Position numbers and translations under genes: made by a program. A stretch of 64,000 nucleotides of DNA from Choristoneura fumiferana. Its lineage: Eukaryota > Arthropoda > Insecta > Lepidoptera > Tortricidae. Shown in pieces: positions 11,545 to 21,595 of the stretch (position 1 is its first letter; each line of letters opens with the position of its first letter). The notes under the pieces were generated by a model. The model searched no databases. It worked only from the letters and a program-made list of their open reading frames with translations, and was not told the DNA's origin. The stretch is taken from contig NC_133472.1 of NCBI RefSeq assembly GCF_025370935.1, forward strand, positions 29,328,407 through 29,392,406, given 5' to 3'.

Positions 11545-11740
11545 TTCGCCCCCTCTACGAAGAGACGTAGTCATACATGAAGGCTGGAGGTCTGCGATCT
11601 CTGCCTGAACGCCGAAGTTGGCTGATTCCTGCATTCGGATCGATGTTGGCAGGCGGGTCTTGAATGGCAGAGATTTCTTCGGATTGGTTATCGTCAACTT
11701 CGTCATCTGAAAGGTCATCGTCAACAGCTCGTGGTGCTGG

Positions 11741-12815
11741 AGCTAACGATCTATTGGAGTCTGTTGTCTCTCGCCATCAGGCAGTCTTATAAAGGAGTAT
11801 TCTGGATTACTCTGCAACAATTGGACTTCCTGTACAGCGGGTCATACTTATGATTGAACATGCGCTCATGCGGCGTTGTGTTAGTGCTCGTACACAGGAG
11901 AGATCTTATAGAGTGCAGCACCGGTAGCAGTGCCTTTTCCCAGTTTACTATATCTTCATTGTTTGATTTGAGGTTTAGTTGGATCGTTCGCCACAGTGTG
12001 CCGTTGAGACGTTCAACCTGTCCATTTCCCTGGGGATTGTAAGGTGTAGTGCGGCTGCATGATATCCCGACGGAAGACAAGAATTGTCTAAGTTCGTCTG
12101 ATAAGAAAGATGTACCCCTGTCGGAGTGGATGTACGCTGGAGTACCAAAAGTGGAGAACAAGTCTTCGAAACAATTGATTACCGTTCTTGAAGATACATC
12201 CTTACACGCATAAGCGAAGGGAAAACGACTAAACTCATAAATTATTGTCAGTATGTATCGGTTCTGGGTGCTAGACGGTATTGGTCCCTTAAAATCAATG
12301 TTTAATCTTTCAAAAGCGGCTGTCGCTTTGATAAGATGTCCTTGATGTTTCATGTAGCGTGGTTTTATTTCCGCACAAGTTGGGCATACGGCCGTCATTC
12401 GTTTAACATCCTCTACGGAGTACGGTAGGTTCTTTGATCTGACCCAATGAACCATGCGCGTGACCCCTGGATGGCAGAGATTTCGGTGTAGTTCCACTAG
12501 TTTAGAGTTAGAAGCGGCAGTATTTATTTGCATGCATACTCGTGAAAGTGCTTCCGCGGCGAAGTTATGTTTCCCAGGTCGGTAGACTATATCATATTTG
12601 AAACACGAGAGCTCCAACCGCCACCTTATGATCTTTTCGTTCTTTATTTTGTTAGAGTGCGTTTGATTGAACATGTATGCGACAGATTGCTGATCTGTAA
12701 TGAGTAAGAAATGTCTTGCTATCAGGAAATGTCTCCATTTTCGCAAAGCTTCGACTATGGCGCAGGCCTCTTTCTCAATCGAAGGTTGCCTTTTCTCGGA
12801 GTCGTCATGTCATTT
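11741..12815 (-). pseudogene. Ty3/gypsy pol fragment: RNase H end plus integrase
   Basis: A minus-strand frame (best stretch 11787-12746) begins in the RNase H tail (LLITDQQSVAYMFN, YRPGKHNFAAEALSR). It continues through the integrase zinc region (LHRNLCHPGVTR, CPTCAEIK) and the core with aspartates in NIDFKGP and HSDRGTSF and the glutamate in GNGQVERLNGTL. The frame can be read back to about 12815, where similarity stops, so gag, protease and most of RT are missing. Near 11840 the frame shifts, and typical C-terminal pol sequence continues in another frame to about 11745. It is a dead, 5'-truncated copy, distinct from the intact element at 21079. Confidence 0.88.
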
Positions 12816-12819
12816 CAAT

Positions 12820-13420
12820 ATTCGTCTCAGTTGATGTTTTTTGTCGTAGTTCAAACGACATTGAATTGAGGTTGATGCTTACATGGACAGCTAGATATTT
12901 ATTGCAAATAAATCTCAGAGACGTATGGTTTTGTTTATTTACTCCCCGCAGCGTTCACACCGGCCCATGAATAAATTCACCAATAGAGCAAACACGGGTA
13001 ACCAAGTAAAAAAAAATCTGTTTATTTCAATAAATCACAAAAAAACCTTCCAGTTAACCTTTTATTTTGTGCAACACTTTTTGTCTTTGATTTTGCTAAA
13101 ACTAGTTTTCCGGATAGCTTTTTTAGAACAATGCCATTTAAATTAGTAGTACTATGGTCATACCCATTTACTTTAATATTATTATTTTTTATTTACTACG
13201 CTATGCAACGTCTAAACAATTACTATATGTGCCAGCATGTAAGTAACATTATGGTTTATCTGGACCGTGTTGATAGATTTGTAATGCTGCGGTATCGATC
13301 TAACGCGCGATCGATTCAGATAGATAAACTATCATAGATTAATTTAGAAATAATATTATGGTAGATAAGAAAGCATTTCACAAAGTTGTAGACTATCGCG
13401 ATCATTACTAATTTTATATT
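12820..13420. other. Spacer, no gene recognised
   Basis: AT-rich sequence right of the truncated retrotransposon. The short open frames here lack any known motif. Confidence 0.4.
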
Positions 13421-13422
13421 TA

Positions 13423-13510
13423 TATTTCGGCACAGTTGCATGTGCCATGATCACGAGTCATGATCAGGCATCTTGTAATCTTATAGCGCATGCTGTGCTG
13501 TGCCGAAATA
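13423..13510. repeat. Fold-back sequence with 13-bp perfect arms
   Basis: TATTTCGGCACAG at 13423-13435 is the exact inverse of 13498-13510. The loop carries two copies of CATGATCA. It could be the remnant of a small MITE or a transcribed hairpin; the sequence does not decide. Confidence 0.6.
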
Positions 13511-14510
13511 TCGAGCTTCTCTAAAATCAAGAAACGCGAACAAAACCTGAATTAAAATCATAAAAAATAGCATTTATCGTAATTAAATTAGTTAAAATTA
13601 TCCGTAGGTATGTACATAGGTTCCTTGACTCAACACCTAATCACCCTATACTCGTACTATCGATCGATCGTAATCATATTGTAACTAACCCCCCCCTATA
13701 ATAAAAACTTTTCTGTCTTCCCTCCAGCTAAACCTAAAGCTAACTGCTAACAACTCAAAAGCTCAAAAGCTAAACCTAAAGCTAAACCTACCTGAAGTTC
13801 AACCTAAAGTTCAAACTCCTGAATCTGAAGCTAACTGCTAATTTAATCAAAACTCCTAAGCTCAAGCTATGACCTACCTATGTGCAGCCTACCTATATAA
13901 CTAGAGCTTATGAATCCTACTGAGCTGTTTGAAACCTACTATATGATAGCGTGATGATGTGAATTGGCCATGTGATCGTCTAGTGGTTGTCTAGTGCCTA
14001 AATAAAATGATTGACCCTTCGTTGTGTCCGTCCTAGGTAACCCATACGGTACTTTTAGTGAAGAAGTAAAGATTGGTTGGTCTGAATTTAAGCTACAACT
14101 AATTATCTACCTACCTATAACGCAGCTAAGAACACATTACTAGAAAATAACTAATTTGACGAGGAATATAGAATGCTGTAGTATGTTATGGAATGCTGTT
14201 AGGGGAACAGGGGCAAGTTGTATCCATGACTACTTGAGAGGAACAAGTATAGCTATAAAGTATGACCTTCTGAAATAAAGCGCATTAATAAATGCTTATG
14301 GTAGAACATAGTAAAATATCTAAGATTTAAGGAGATTAACCTAGTGATTATATAGGTCTGTGAAGTTTATTAAAATCATGACTTTTAAGACACTTAGCTA
14401 TAATAACAAACCAAGATTTCTGAAATGCTAAGAAGGGAAGAACACAGGATTAGTAAAAACACAGTGTAAAATAAAAACAGTAAAATAAGCCAAATGAAAA
14501 CAGTTTAATA
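13511..14510. other. Spacer with a degenerate CTAAACCTAAAGC-rich tract
   Basis: Between about 13725 and 13870 words such as CTAAACCTAAAGCTAA and CAAAAGCT recur irregularly. The rest is AT-rich without coding signal. Confidence 0.45.
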
Positions 14511-14514
14511 AAAC

Positions 14515-15400
14515 ACAAACAAAATGAGAATAAAATAATGTTTCCTTTTGCTATAGTATAATGGGGATATACAGAATACTACCCACACTATAAGGATATT
14601 ATGTGAGCGATAGGTAAAACAGGAATATGGTATTATAAGTTTTCCATTTTACTTCAGCAATTGGAAATAAGCACACAGAATTAAATGGATTAGTTAAGTA
14701 AATAAAGAGCATTCTAGGGCTCAAATGCAGGATAATAAAGTTGTATATAGGTAATATACTTATGTGTCCACCAGGTGATAAAATTCATAAAGTCGGTATA
14801 TACAAGTCAATTAGAAATAGCATTTGGGTTTTCCTTCCTATAATATAATGGTATGGCAAAAGTACTCTTGCTATAAATAGTTTATTTAATTGATAAATTA
14901 ACCATAAGAATTTATATGATTTCTATTTAATAATAAAAGCTCACAACAACATTCCAGTGATTAGTTAGTCAATAGTATACAGCAAATTCTCATCCGCCTA
15001 CCAGTTCTAATTTTTAGCTTTGTTAGTTCCACAATGGTGGAATTCTGGACTCAAGTGCAAGCTAAAATGTTGTACCTAGGTAAAGTATATAATCACAAGC
15101 GATAATGCTTGAGAGTTGTTTGTAGATGAAATATATTTTTCTTTGCTATAATATATTAATGTACTAGGTGTTAGGTTTACTCTTACTATAGCTTGTATTT
15201 GAATTGATTGAATACTCATGAAGAATTATAGGATTTATTTGGGAATAATCTACATCACCAATTTCAACGATTAATTATAAGCTTGAGGTTAATGTAGAAA
15301 GGGTTAATATATATATATATATTATATGTATAACCCCCCCTTACCTCCTACCGTTTATAGACCGGGGTGGTAGATAATAAATCGGGTATTCTTATCTTAC
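14515..15400. repeat. Diverged tandem repeat, ~305-bp period
   Basis: A marker block (TTTCCTT, 2-5 bases, CTATAnTATAATGG, then about 20 bases to a second CTATA) recurs near 14536, 14832 and 15138, spaced roughly 300 bases. Other shared words fall at matching offsets (for example ATTCTAGGGCTCAAATGCA near 14711 and ATTCTGGACTCAAGTGCA near 15041). The units are strongly diverged. No coding potential is seen. Confidence 0.5.
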
Positions 15401-16942
15401 CAAGTAAAGGCAGATTGTTAGTTTTGCAGGTAAGTAGTATTCATTCACTACCTATAGAATACCAACCAACTTAATATCTATTGGATGGAGGTAATGGTCT
15501 CCCCGTCTGTACAGTTAAACACAATATAAGTTACCCACTTTAAGAATACTGCAATTAATTATATTATTGTTTTGTAAGAATCTGTCGATAGCAGATAGTT
15601 TATACATTTACGATTTATTCAGTCTGGCTCTCAGTACATGAATAGCGTTCCCCTGTCAAGAATAGAACTTTGCTACATGCCTAGCTTTGACCAAATATAA
15701 CACATAAATGTCGAGAATTTTCTTTGGATGGAATTATTAGTAGGTATCCCATAATTGTGTCAACCTCAGACATAGAAACTTTAATAGATTATTTTTCCAT
15801 TATTTTTCTATTAAGTCCCTAAGCACACATATAATATATGTATATATATATCGCACACAACAGTAAATGAGTAAAGTTAACAAGGGCGTACTTACATGAC
15901 TCGTTGCAAGATAAAAAATACATATCTGACCTCACAGTTCCTGGTTCCTGGGTAATGGTGACCGCGGAGATCCTAGCGGGGTTTTCGTTAGCACCGCAAG
16001 GTATCCAACCCGAGCTCAAATCAGACCTCACAGAATAAAGAACTAAGCTGGAAGACTAGCAGCGAAAGAACCGAAACAAAAACGCGAGAGCATTGCCCAG
16101 CGACATCAGACTCCCCGCCGGCCTGCCAGCCTATTTACGATCAAAGATTCAAGAGACGGGAGGACTAATAGCGAAAGAACAAACAAAAACGCATGGGTAC
16201 TCCCAGCGACATCGGCCTCCAATACCGATCCCCAAGCTCCATCATCATCAATCAAATTAACAAAAACGCGCAAATCACCCAGCAGCGCAACGACCTTCTC
16301 TTCCAAAATTCCAGAACCGAATGCCCCCCAAAACCTCCATTTTTCTTTTTCCCCGATCGATAATTGAAGAACCTTCCAGTTTGAATCGAGCCGCGAAAAG
16401 TCCCAAAGCAATAGCGTTTGTCAGAGTAAGAGCGAGACAGGTATACGACTCTGAATAATGAACGACGAACGAAACTGAAGGTTGATTTTAAACAACATGT
16501 AAAAGAGATAAACGATGAGATGAGATAGTCATATTAATTTAAAACACCGAACGATGAATGGAAGCGAAGGTTAGTTCTAAGTTTGAATAATGTATAGAGC
16601 TGTGAAAAACGAAGAGCTTTATTGTTTTATCATCAAGTATATTATATTTCATTGAATCCATGTATTCACTTGTGGTTAAATATAGTCATCCTTTCTTTTC
16701 ATGTGATTATTTAGGTAAATAAATAAGCGATTCTCCAAATAATAGAGACCAGACGTGGTAAACAACAGAGGCTTATTTATTACATGTGAACTTTGCAGTA
16801 GTTATTTAATTTTATGTTTATTTATTTTTATTCATATATTTGTGAACGAAGCGGTACAAGATGTCTCTTGTTCCGTTTCAATATCACTTGAGTTGTTTCA
16901 ATTTATGTCGGCCAACAGAATGCAGCAATCATCAGTAGTACA
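15401..16942. other. Non-coding region with imperfect repeats around AGCGAAAGAAC
   Basis: Around 16060-16290 a block of about 100 bases (AGCAGCGAAAGAAC, AACAAAAACGCG, CCCAGCGACATC) occurs twice and partly a third time. GACCTCACAG occurs at about 15930 and 16024. A minus-strand open frame at 16106-16411 spans these repeats but has no recognised domain; I treat it as chance or as part of an unrecognised element. Confidence 0.4.
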
Positions 16943-17130
16943 GTGCACCGTAGCTCTAAACGGGTGATCCGATTTGAATACGGTTTTTTTAATTGAAAGC
17001 CGGCTTTTAGGAATAGTTCTTAGATATCAAAAGAGACAAAAAAGACAAAATCAGTTCAGCCATTTTTGAGATATTGAGCTTTGAAGTGATAAATTCTGGG
17101 GGTTTTCCAACTTTTTATTGGTTAGGTTAC
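16943..17130 (+). repeat. Dispersed repeat (CCCCCGACGC family), copy 2, 5'-truncated
   Basis: Starts at GCACCGTAGCTCTAAACGGG and ends at GGGGGTTTTCCAACTTTTTA; aligned by eye to 8680-8845. Diverged, non-coding. Confidence 0.6.
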
Positions 17131-18040
17131 TTTTGGCAAACAAATTATGAGACATTTCCCCTCTATCGGTGAACTGCTCTGTGGCCTGCCCGCTTTACAA
17201 ACAAACATCTTGTCATATTTGCCTTGCAAATAAGTGCCTCATATTTTTGATAACACTTGGGTTAAGCTGTCCTGGGTGAGGCTCGGAATATGGTCTAGTG
17301 TGTTTAGCTTCAGTAAAAGCTGCGCCACACATATAGGTAGTTACTTACTGACCTAATAATAATAAATATACGTACTTAGTTTATTATACAGGGTAAAAAA
17401 AAGATCGGTCCTGGAGGAACTACTTTAAACTCTTATGAACTTTCACTTAAAGGAAGCATTGATTTATTTAGTTAGTTTATTATATATTACATACAATGTA
17501 ATATAATACTTTTAAAAATAAACAAAACTGCTGTGAAGTATTTTCTTAAATATAATCAAATTGTGTTTTCGTGATTACATGTTCTTCGTATTAGAATTGA
17601 CGATAAGATAAAATTAAAGTTAGATTTCAGGTTTATTTTTATTTCAAAGACATCATTGAACAATCAGGTGCGTGAAATTCTTAAACCACACTACTAGCCT
17701 AGGCTAGCGTGGATTAAAACCCGGCCCTCGAATTTTAATTACAGACCTTGGCTATAAACGGGAAGCATAAAGGCGATTGATGGTTATTTATCAAGGACAT
17801 TTTAACCGTATGTCGTTCTTACACTTTAAGATATTGATATAGTACAAGGAGTCGTTTAGGCGCGACGAAATGAAGTGATCGCCGACTAGGTCGTACCATA
17901 AACTTGGCAATGTTCTTAGTACCAGAATTTACTAGCAACTTTGTATAAAAATAGGGGTGTGGGTAGCCAGTAAAAGCAGCGTTAGAAATTTGAATATTAG
18001 TACGACATACATTTTATTGACTTCCCGTTCGAGCAATAGT
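17131..18040. other. Spacer, nothing recognised
   Basis: About 900 bases of AT-rich sequence without gene-like or repeat-end signals that I could support. Confidence 0.35.
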
Positions 18041-18243
18041 TATCCCATCAAAACATAAATGAGAAATAAGAGCCAAGTTCAATATTATAATTAAATGCCT
18101 TGATTTTAGACTTAACACCGGTGAACTTGGCACCTTGGCACTTGGCACCCATTTAGATCTCACTTCTTTTGTCGTTTAAGTCAAAGGCATATATAATTAT
18201 GTTGAACTTGGCTCTTATTTCACATTTATGTTTTGATGGGATA
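18041..18243. mobile_element. MITE with ~60-bp inverted repeats, TA ends
   Basis: The left arm starts TATCCCATCAAAACATAAAT and the right arm ends with its complement at 18243. The arms extend inward about 60 bases with few mismatches and share AGAGCCAAGTTCAA. The interior repeats CTTGGCACC. TA on both edges fits a Tc1/mariner-mobilised MITE. No transposase is present. Confidence 0.8.
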
Positions 18244-18985
18244 TCAATAACTTTTAACTTTTTGTACACAAATAATTTAATTTAAAAATTATAAAAATGT
18301 AATAGTTTCTGATTTATTCCTTTGTGTTTACCCAACTACCTATCTAGATCAACTTTCTAGGTCATCTGGAACTGGGTTAGAATTTTGATCTATAGGTGAG
18401 TCAGTGATAAAAATTACGATTTTTGGATGTTAATATCTAAATAACCGTTTGAAGTGTGTTTATGAAATTTAGAGAACATATGTATCTTACAAGTCTCAAT
18501 AAATAAGCCAAACTTGACATGTTTATGTAAAATAGTTTTGAGTTAAGAGACGCTCAAAAGTGGCTCCAAATGGTTCGGGTAAAATTACACACGGTGCTGC
18601 TCGCCAGTTCTGTTAGCTTGAACTTGGCATGACACGCTGCCGCGTGCCTAGATTGTTACGATTTGAATTAACCATAAAAATACGCACCAATCAAGCCTCT
18701 TTCTTTATTAGGTCCACGAATTAGGCTGTAAACGAATTTCATGACGCTATTTTTTGCGAACGCCCGCCTTTTGCCGACTGGACTTCGCTCAGTGCATTCA
18801 ATGCATTTAATTAATCACATGAATTTCACCCAGTGTTCTAAACGCAAATAAGCGTTCATTAGCGATTACGATTAACAGTAATACAGCCACGGTAAGTTGA
18901 ACTTACAGTAAGTAGATGTCAAAAGTAGAGCCTTTAAAATTTTTATGAATTTGCGCAAAATTTCAGGTTGGGATTGTGGAGTTTT
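18244..18985. other. Spacer with one short dispersed block
   Basis: The block AAAATTACACACGGTGCTGC, CGCCAGTTCTGTTAGCTTGA (about 18591-18632) is repeated at about 57924-57968, so it belongs to an unrecognised dispersed repeat. Nothing else stands out. Confidence 0.5.
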
Positions 18986-18990
18986 ACAAA

Positions 18991-19154
18991 GGTGCCATCA
19001 GCCAAATATGTTGTAAAGTTGATAATCATTTTCATATAATAAGACAATAATGCCAATAGACATGTCTGTCAACTTGAATGTTCGACTTTAACGACATTTT
19101 CATTTGGTAGGAACTTGTTTAAAAATTGATAACCACTTATTTGGCTCATGGTAC
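18991..19154. mobile_element. MITE (GCCATCAGCCAAATAT family), copy 1
   Basis: The arms are GGTGCCATCAGCCAAATATG on the left and its approximate complement, CTTATTTGGCTCATGGTAC, on the right. The interior shares ATAATGCCAATA and CTGTCAACTTGAA with the copy at 50266-50432, which lies in the opposite orientation. Confidence 0.75.
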
Positions 19155-19172
19155 ATCCGGATACCCTTAAAA

Positions 19173-19402
19173 TCCCACTAATATTATAAATGCTAAAGTT
19201 TGTAAGTCTGTTTGTTTGTTTTTTAGCTTGTTTGTTTATTTGTTACTTTATCACGTCTGAACTTTTACACCGGCTTAAATGAAATAAGGTATACATACAG
19301 ATAGTTTGAGTCTCGGGGAAAGACAAAATAGTTTTTATCCCGGAAAATTGCATAGTTCTAGTAACCGAATTCTACGCTGAAGGAGTCGCGGGTAACGGCT
19401 AG
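19173..19402 (+). mobile_element. Short Helitron-like element, A|TC...CTAG|T
   Basis: Starts TCCCACTAATATTATAAATG after an A and ends GGGTAACGGCTAG before a T. This is the Helitron rule: insertion between A and T, 5' TC, 3' CTRR, no target duplication. At 230 bp it is non-autonomous. The related copy at 27041-27383 has the same borders, which strengthens the call. I cannot see a strong 3' hairpin. Confidence 0.65.
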
Positions 19403-20103
19403 TATCGGAATAAAAGTAAGTAGTATTAGATAGAGCATTATATAATACTCACAAGATCTAGCTACCTACATATCAAATTTCATTCAAATCCATCCAGCAG
19501 TTTTTACTAGAAAGAAACCAACAAATAGGCTTCCACAAAATCTCATTTTCCACAATCAGTATGTTAATAAATAGGTTAGTAAAAATAAAACTCACCCAGG
19601 AACTAAGCTCCAATTTCAAAGCTTCAGTTGATTTTACGCAGTTACTAATTATTAAATATTTTATGCTTTATTTGTCTCGACAATACCAGCAGAGTTTAAG
19701 TGACTTTTGTTTAGTTAGTTGCTTCAACTACGCTTTCCATATGGGCGTATTTATGTTAATTTTAGTAGCACAATTAAATCTAAATATGAAAACTGACACG
19801 AATCTCGCTTGTTGGTTAAATATGTACAAAACGGGAATTTATTCAATTTTCTCGCGACAAGAAGCATTGTTCTACCTTAGCTTTATATGTATATGATTGA
19901 TCTGTTTTGCCCTTGTTTTGCCTTCATGCTTATGCATAATCTTTTTTGCATATTTATTTAATTTTTCGTGCTTAAATATATGGTAATTGTAATAACATTT
20001 GAAAAAAAAACAGAAAAGAAACGCAACGAATAGAATCTGGGTTGTAGCCAGTCCGGGGCGCGTGCTGCACCCCTACACCACCTCACCGCTAATATTAGGT
20101 ATA
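19403..20103. other. Spacer, no supported gene
   Basis: The open frame 19561-19896 (111 codons, plus) is AT-rich and low complexity, with no domain, signal or splice context; I do not call it a gene. Confidence 0.4.
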
Positions 20104-21078
20104 TTTTTTGGATTTCATAGCCGAAATGGGAAAAAATACAGTCATTGTTATTTCACATTGGTCTGTCCGTATATCCGCAGCTTAGCTCAGAGACTTTTAG
20201 GACTAGAAAGCCGTAATAAACAAACACGGCGGACGTATACAAACAAGTTATTACACTGATAAAATCACACGGGCAAAATAAAAAATAGGGTCGTCATTCC
20301 TTCATTACTCGTCAAATGGATTCTTTTTTTTTTCTTTCTCTGATAAGTACATGTTTCAAAAAAATTGAGAGTGAGTAAAACCATTCCTTGCTTTAAAGAT
20401 CCGTTTGCGAAGTATCCAATTGTAATTTGCAAATTTTGTCACATGTAAAAAAAACTATGCAGACACGAAGTTCATGTTTGCCCGTGCAAGAACACAGCAA
20501 AGCCGTAACAAAACAAATTAATACACAAAAGGCTTCGGCAACAAATAAATCTAGATGCTTGTTTGTTTTCAACCGCAATACGTTCGAAAACTAGAATCCA
20601 CTACATGAGAAACTAAATTCATTTAACTTGCACCGCTGTCGCGCACGAGCAAAATACTCATTAATTTTTGCAGATGTTCGTAACAGACAAATTAATTAAC
20701 AAAGCTCCCAATTATTCCAATAAAATAAATTACAAAATGGATTGTTTCATAAAACCGTCATGTCAGAAAAAAATTGTAAAACTTAAGTACCTAGTGCAAC
20801 AAAAAGTAAGAAATAACTTATTTACTACCTATATATATGAAATAAATATCATTCTGAATTCAACGGGTTTGTTTAACGTTTTTTCGACATTTATTTTCTT
20901 CACTATCGTTTCGGCAAGTATTATTAAAGAGATGATGCTCAGAACCCTGTAACCACAATTTTATGGAATCTATTGACAATACAAATGAAACGAATACAAA
21001 ATTCAGATCTATTGTCAAGACATTAATATCTAAAGGCGTATTATAAAGTTAATGATTATATCATGGACAGGGATATGA
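20104..21078. other. Spacer with a weak copy of the TGTCTGTC repeat family
   Basis: At about 20104-20250, TTCATAGCCGAAATGGGAAA, GGTCTGTCCGTATATCCGC and CTAGAAAGCCGTAA resemble the repeat at window start. The remainder up to the LTR at 21079 is AT-rich with no gene seen. Confidence 0.45.
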
Positions 21079-21565
21079 TGTTGTCGCCACCGTGGTGATT
21101 ATGCGACGACGTTGGCAACACCGGGTGTGACGTATCCAGAGCTGTCAGATTGCACGTTTTAAAAAAAGCCAGACGGACGGCGGGAGCTCACTTTGCTCTC
21201 ATCATTGGCAGCCAACGGACGATCCAGCCAGTACACGCAGCAGCTCAGTATAAGTACCTTGTATCGATCACTCACTCCCTAATTATTATATGTATATCCG
21301 TGTAATCTATTTAAAGATATTGTTCATACATAGATACTCTAATTAAAAATAGATAATTCCCAAGTACATTGAGAATATGAATTTAATATATGTGATGTGC
21401 CTTTCTTGTATATTTGATTGTTCAGTACACCTGTACCTAATATTAATTTCTATGTAGGATAGATATAGCTACGTCCCTTGCATACTTAAGTGCAGTTTAA
21501 GTAATCAGAGTCGAAATGATGGTATTGAAATAAATGTGTTCTATACTATTGGTTGTTTTATGTTA
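21079..21565 (+). repeat. Ty3/gypsy 5' LTR
   Basis: Begins TGTTGTCGCCACCGTGG and ends GTTTTATGTTA. The sequence just downstream, TCAGAAGTGGGATAAAC, is where a primer-binding site is expected, but I cannot assign the tRNA. The start of gag lies only 31 bases beyond the LTR. Confidence 0.9.
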
Positions 21566-21595
21566 TCAGAAGTGGGATAAACACGCGTCTACGTC

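Noticed and set aside
12716..13146. Two overlapping plus-strand frames right of the gypsy fragment
   Set aside because: The first is antisense to the RNase H coding end; the second is AT-rich with no motif.
16106..16411. 101-codon minus-strand open frame
   Set aside because: It spans imperfect DNA repeats and has no recognised domain; the DNA repeat structure explains the open stretch better than a gene.
19561..19896. 111-codon plus-strand open frame
   Set aside because: AT-rich, no domain, no promoter or splice context, and it follows a transposon-like segment; most likely chance.
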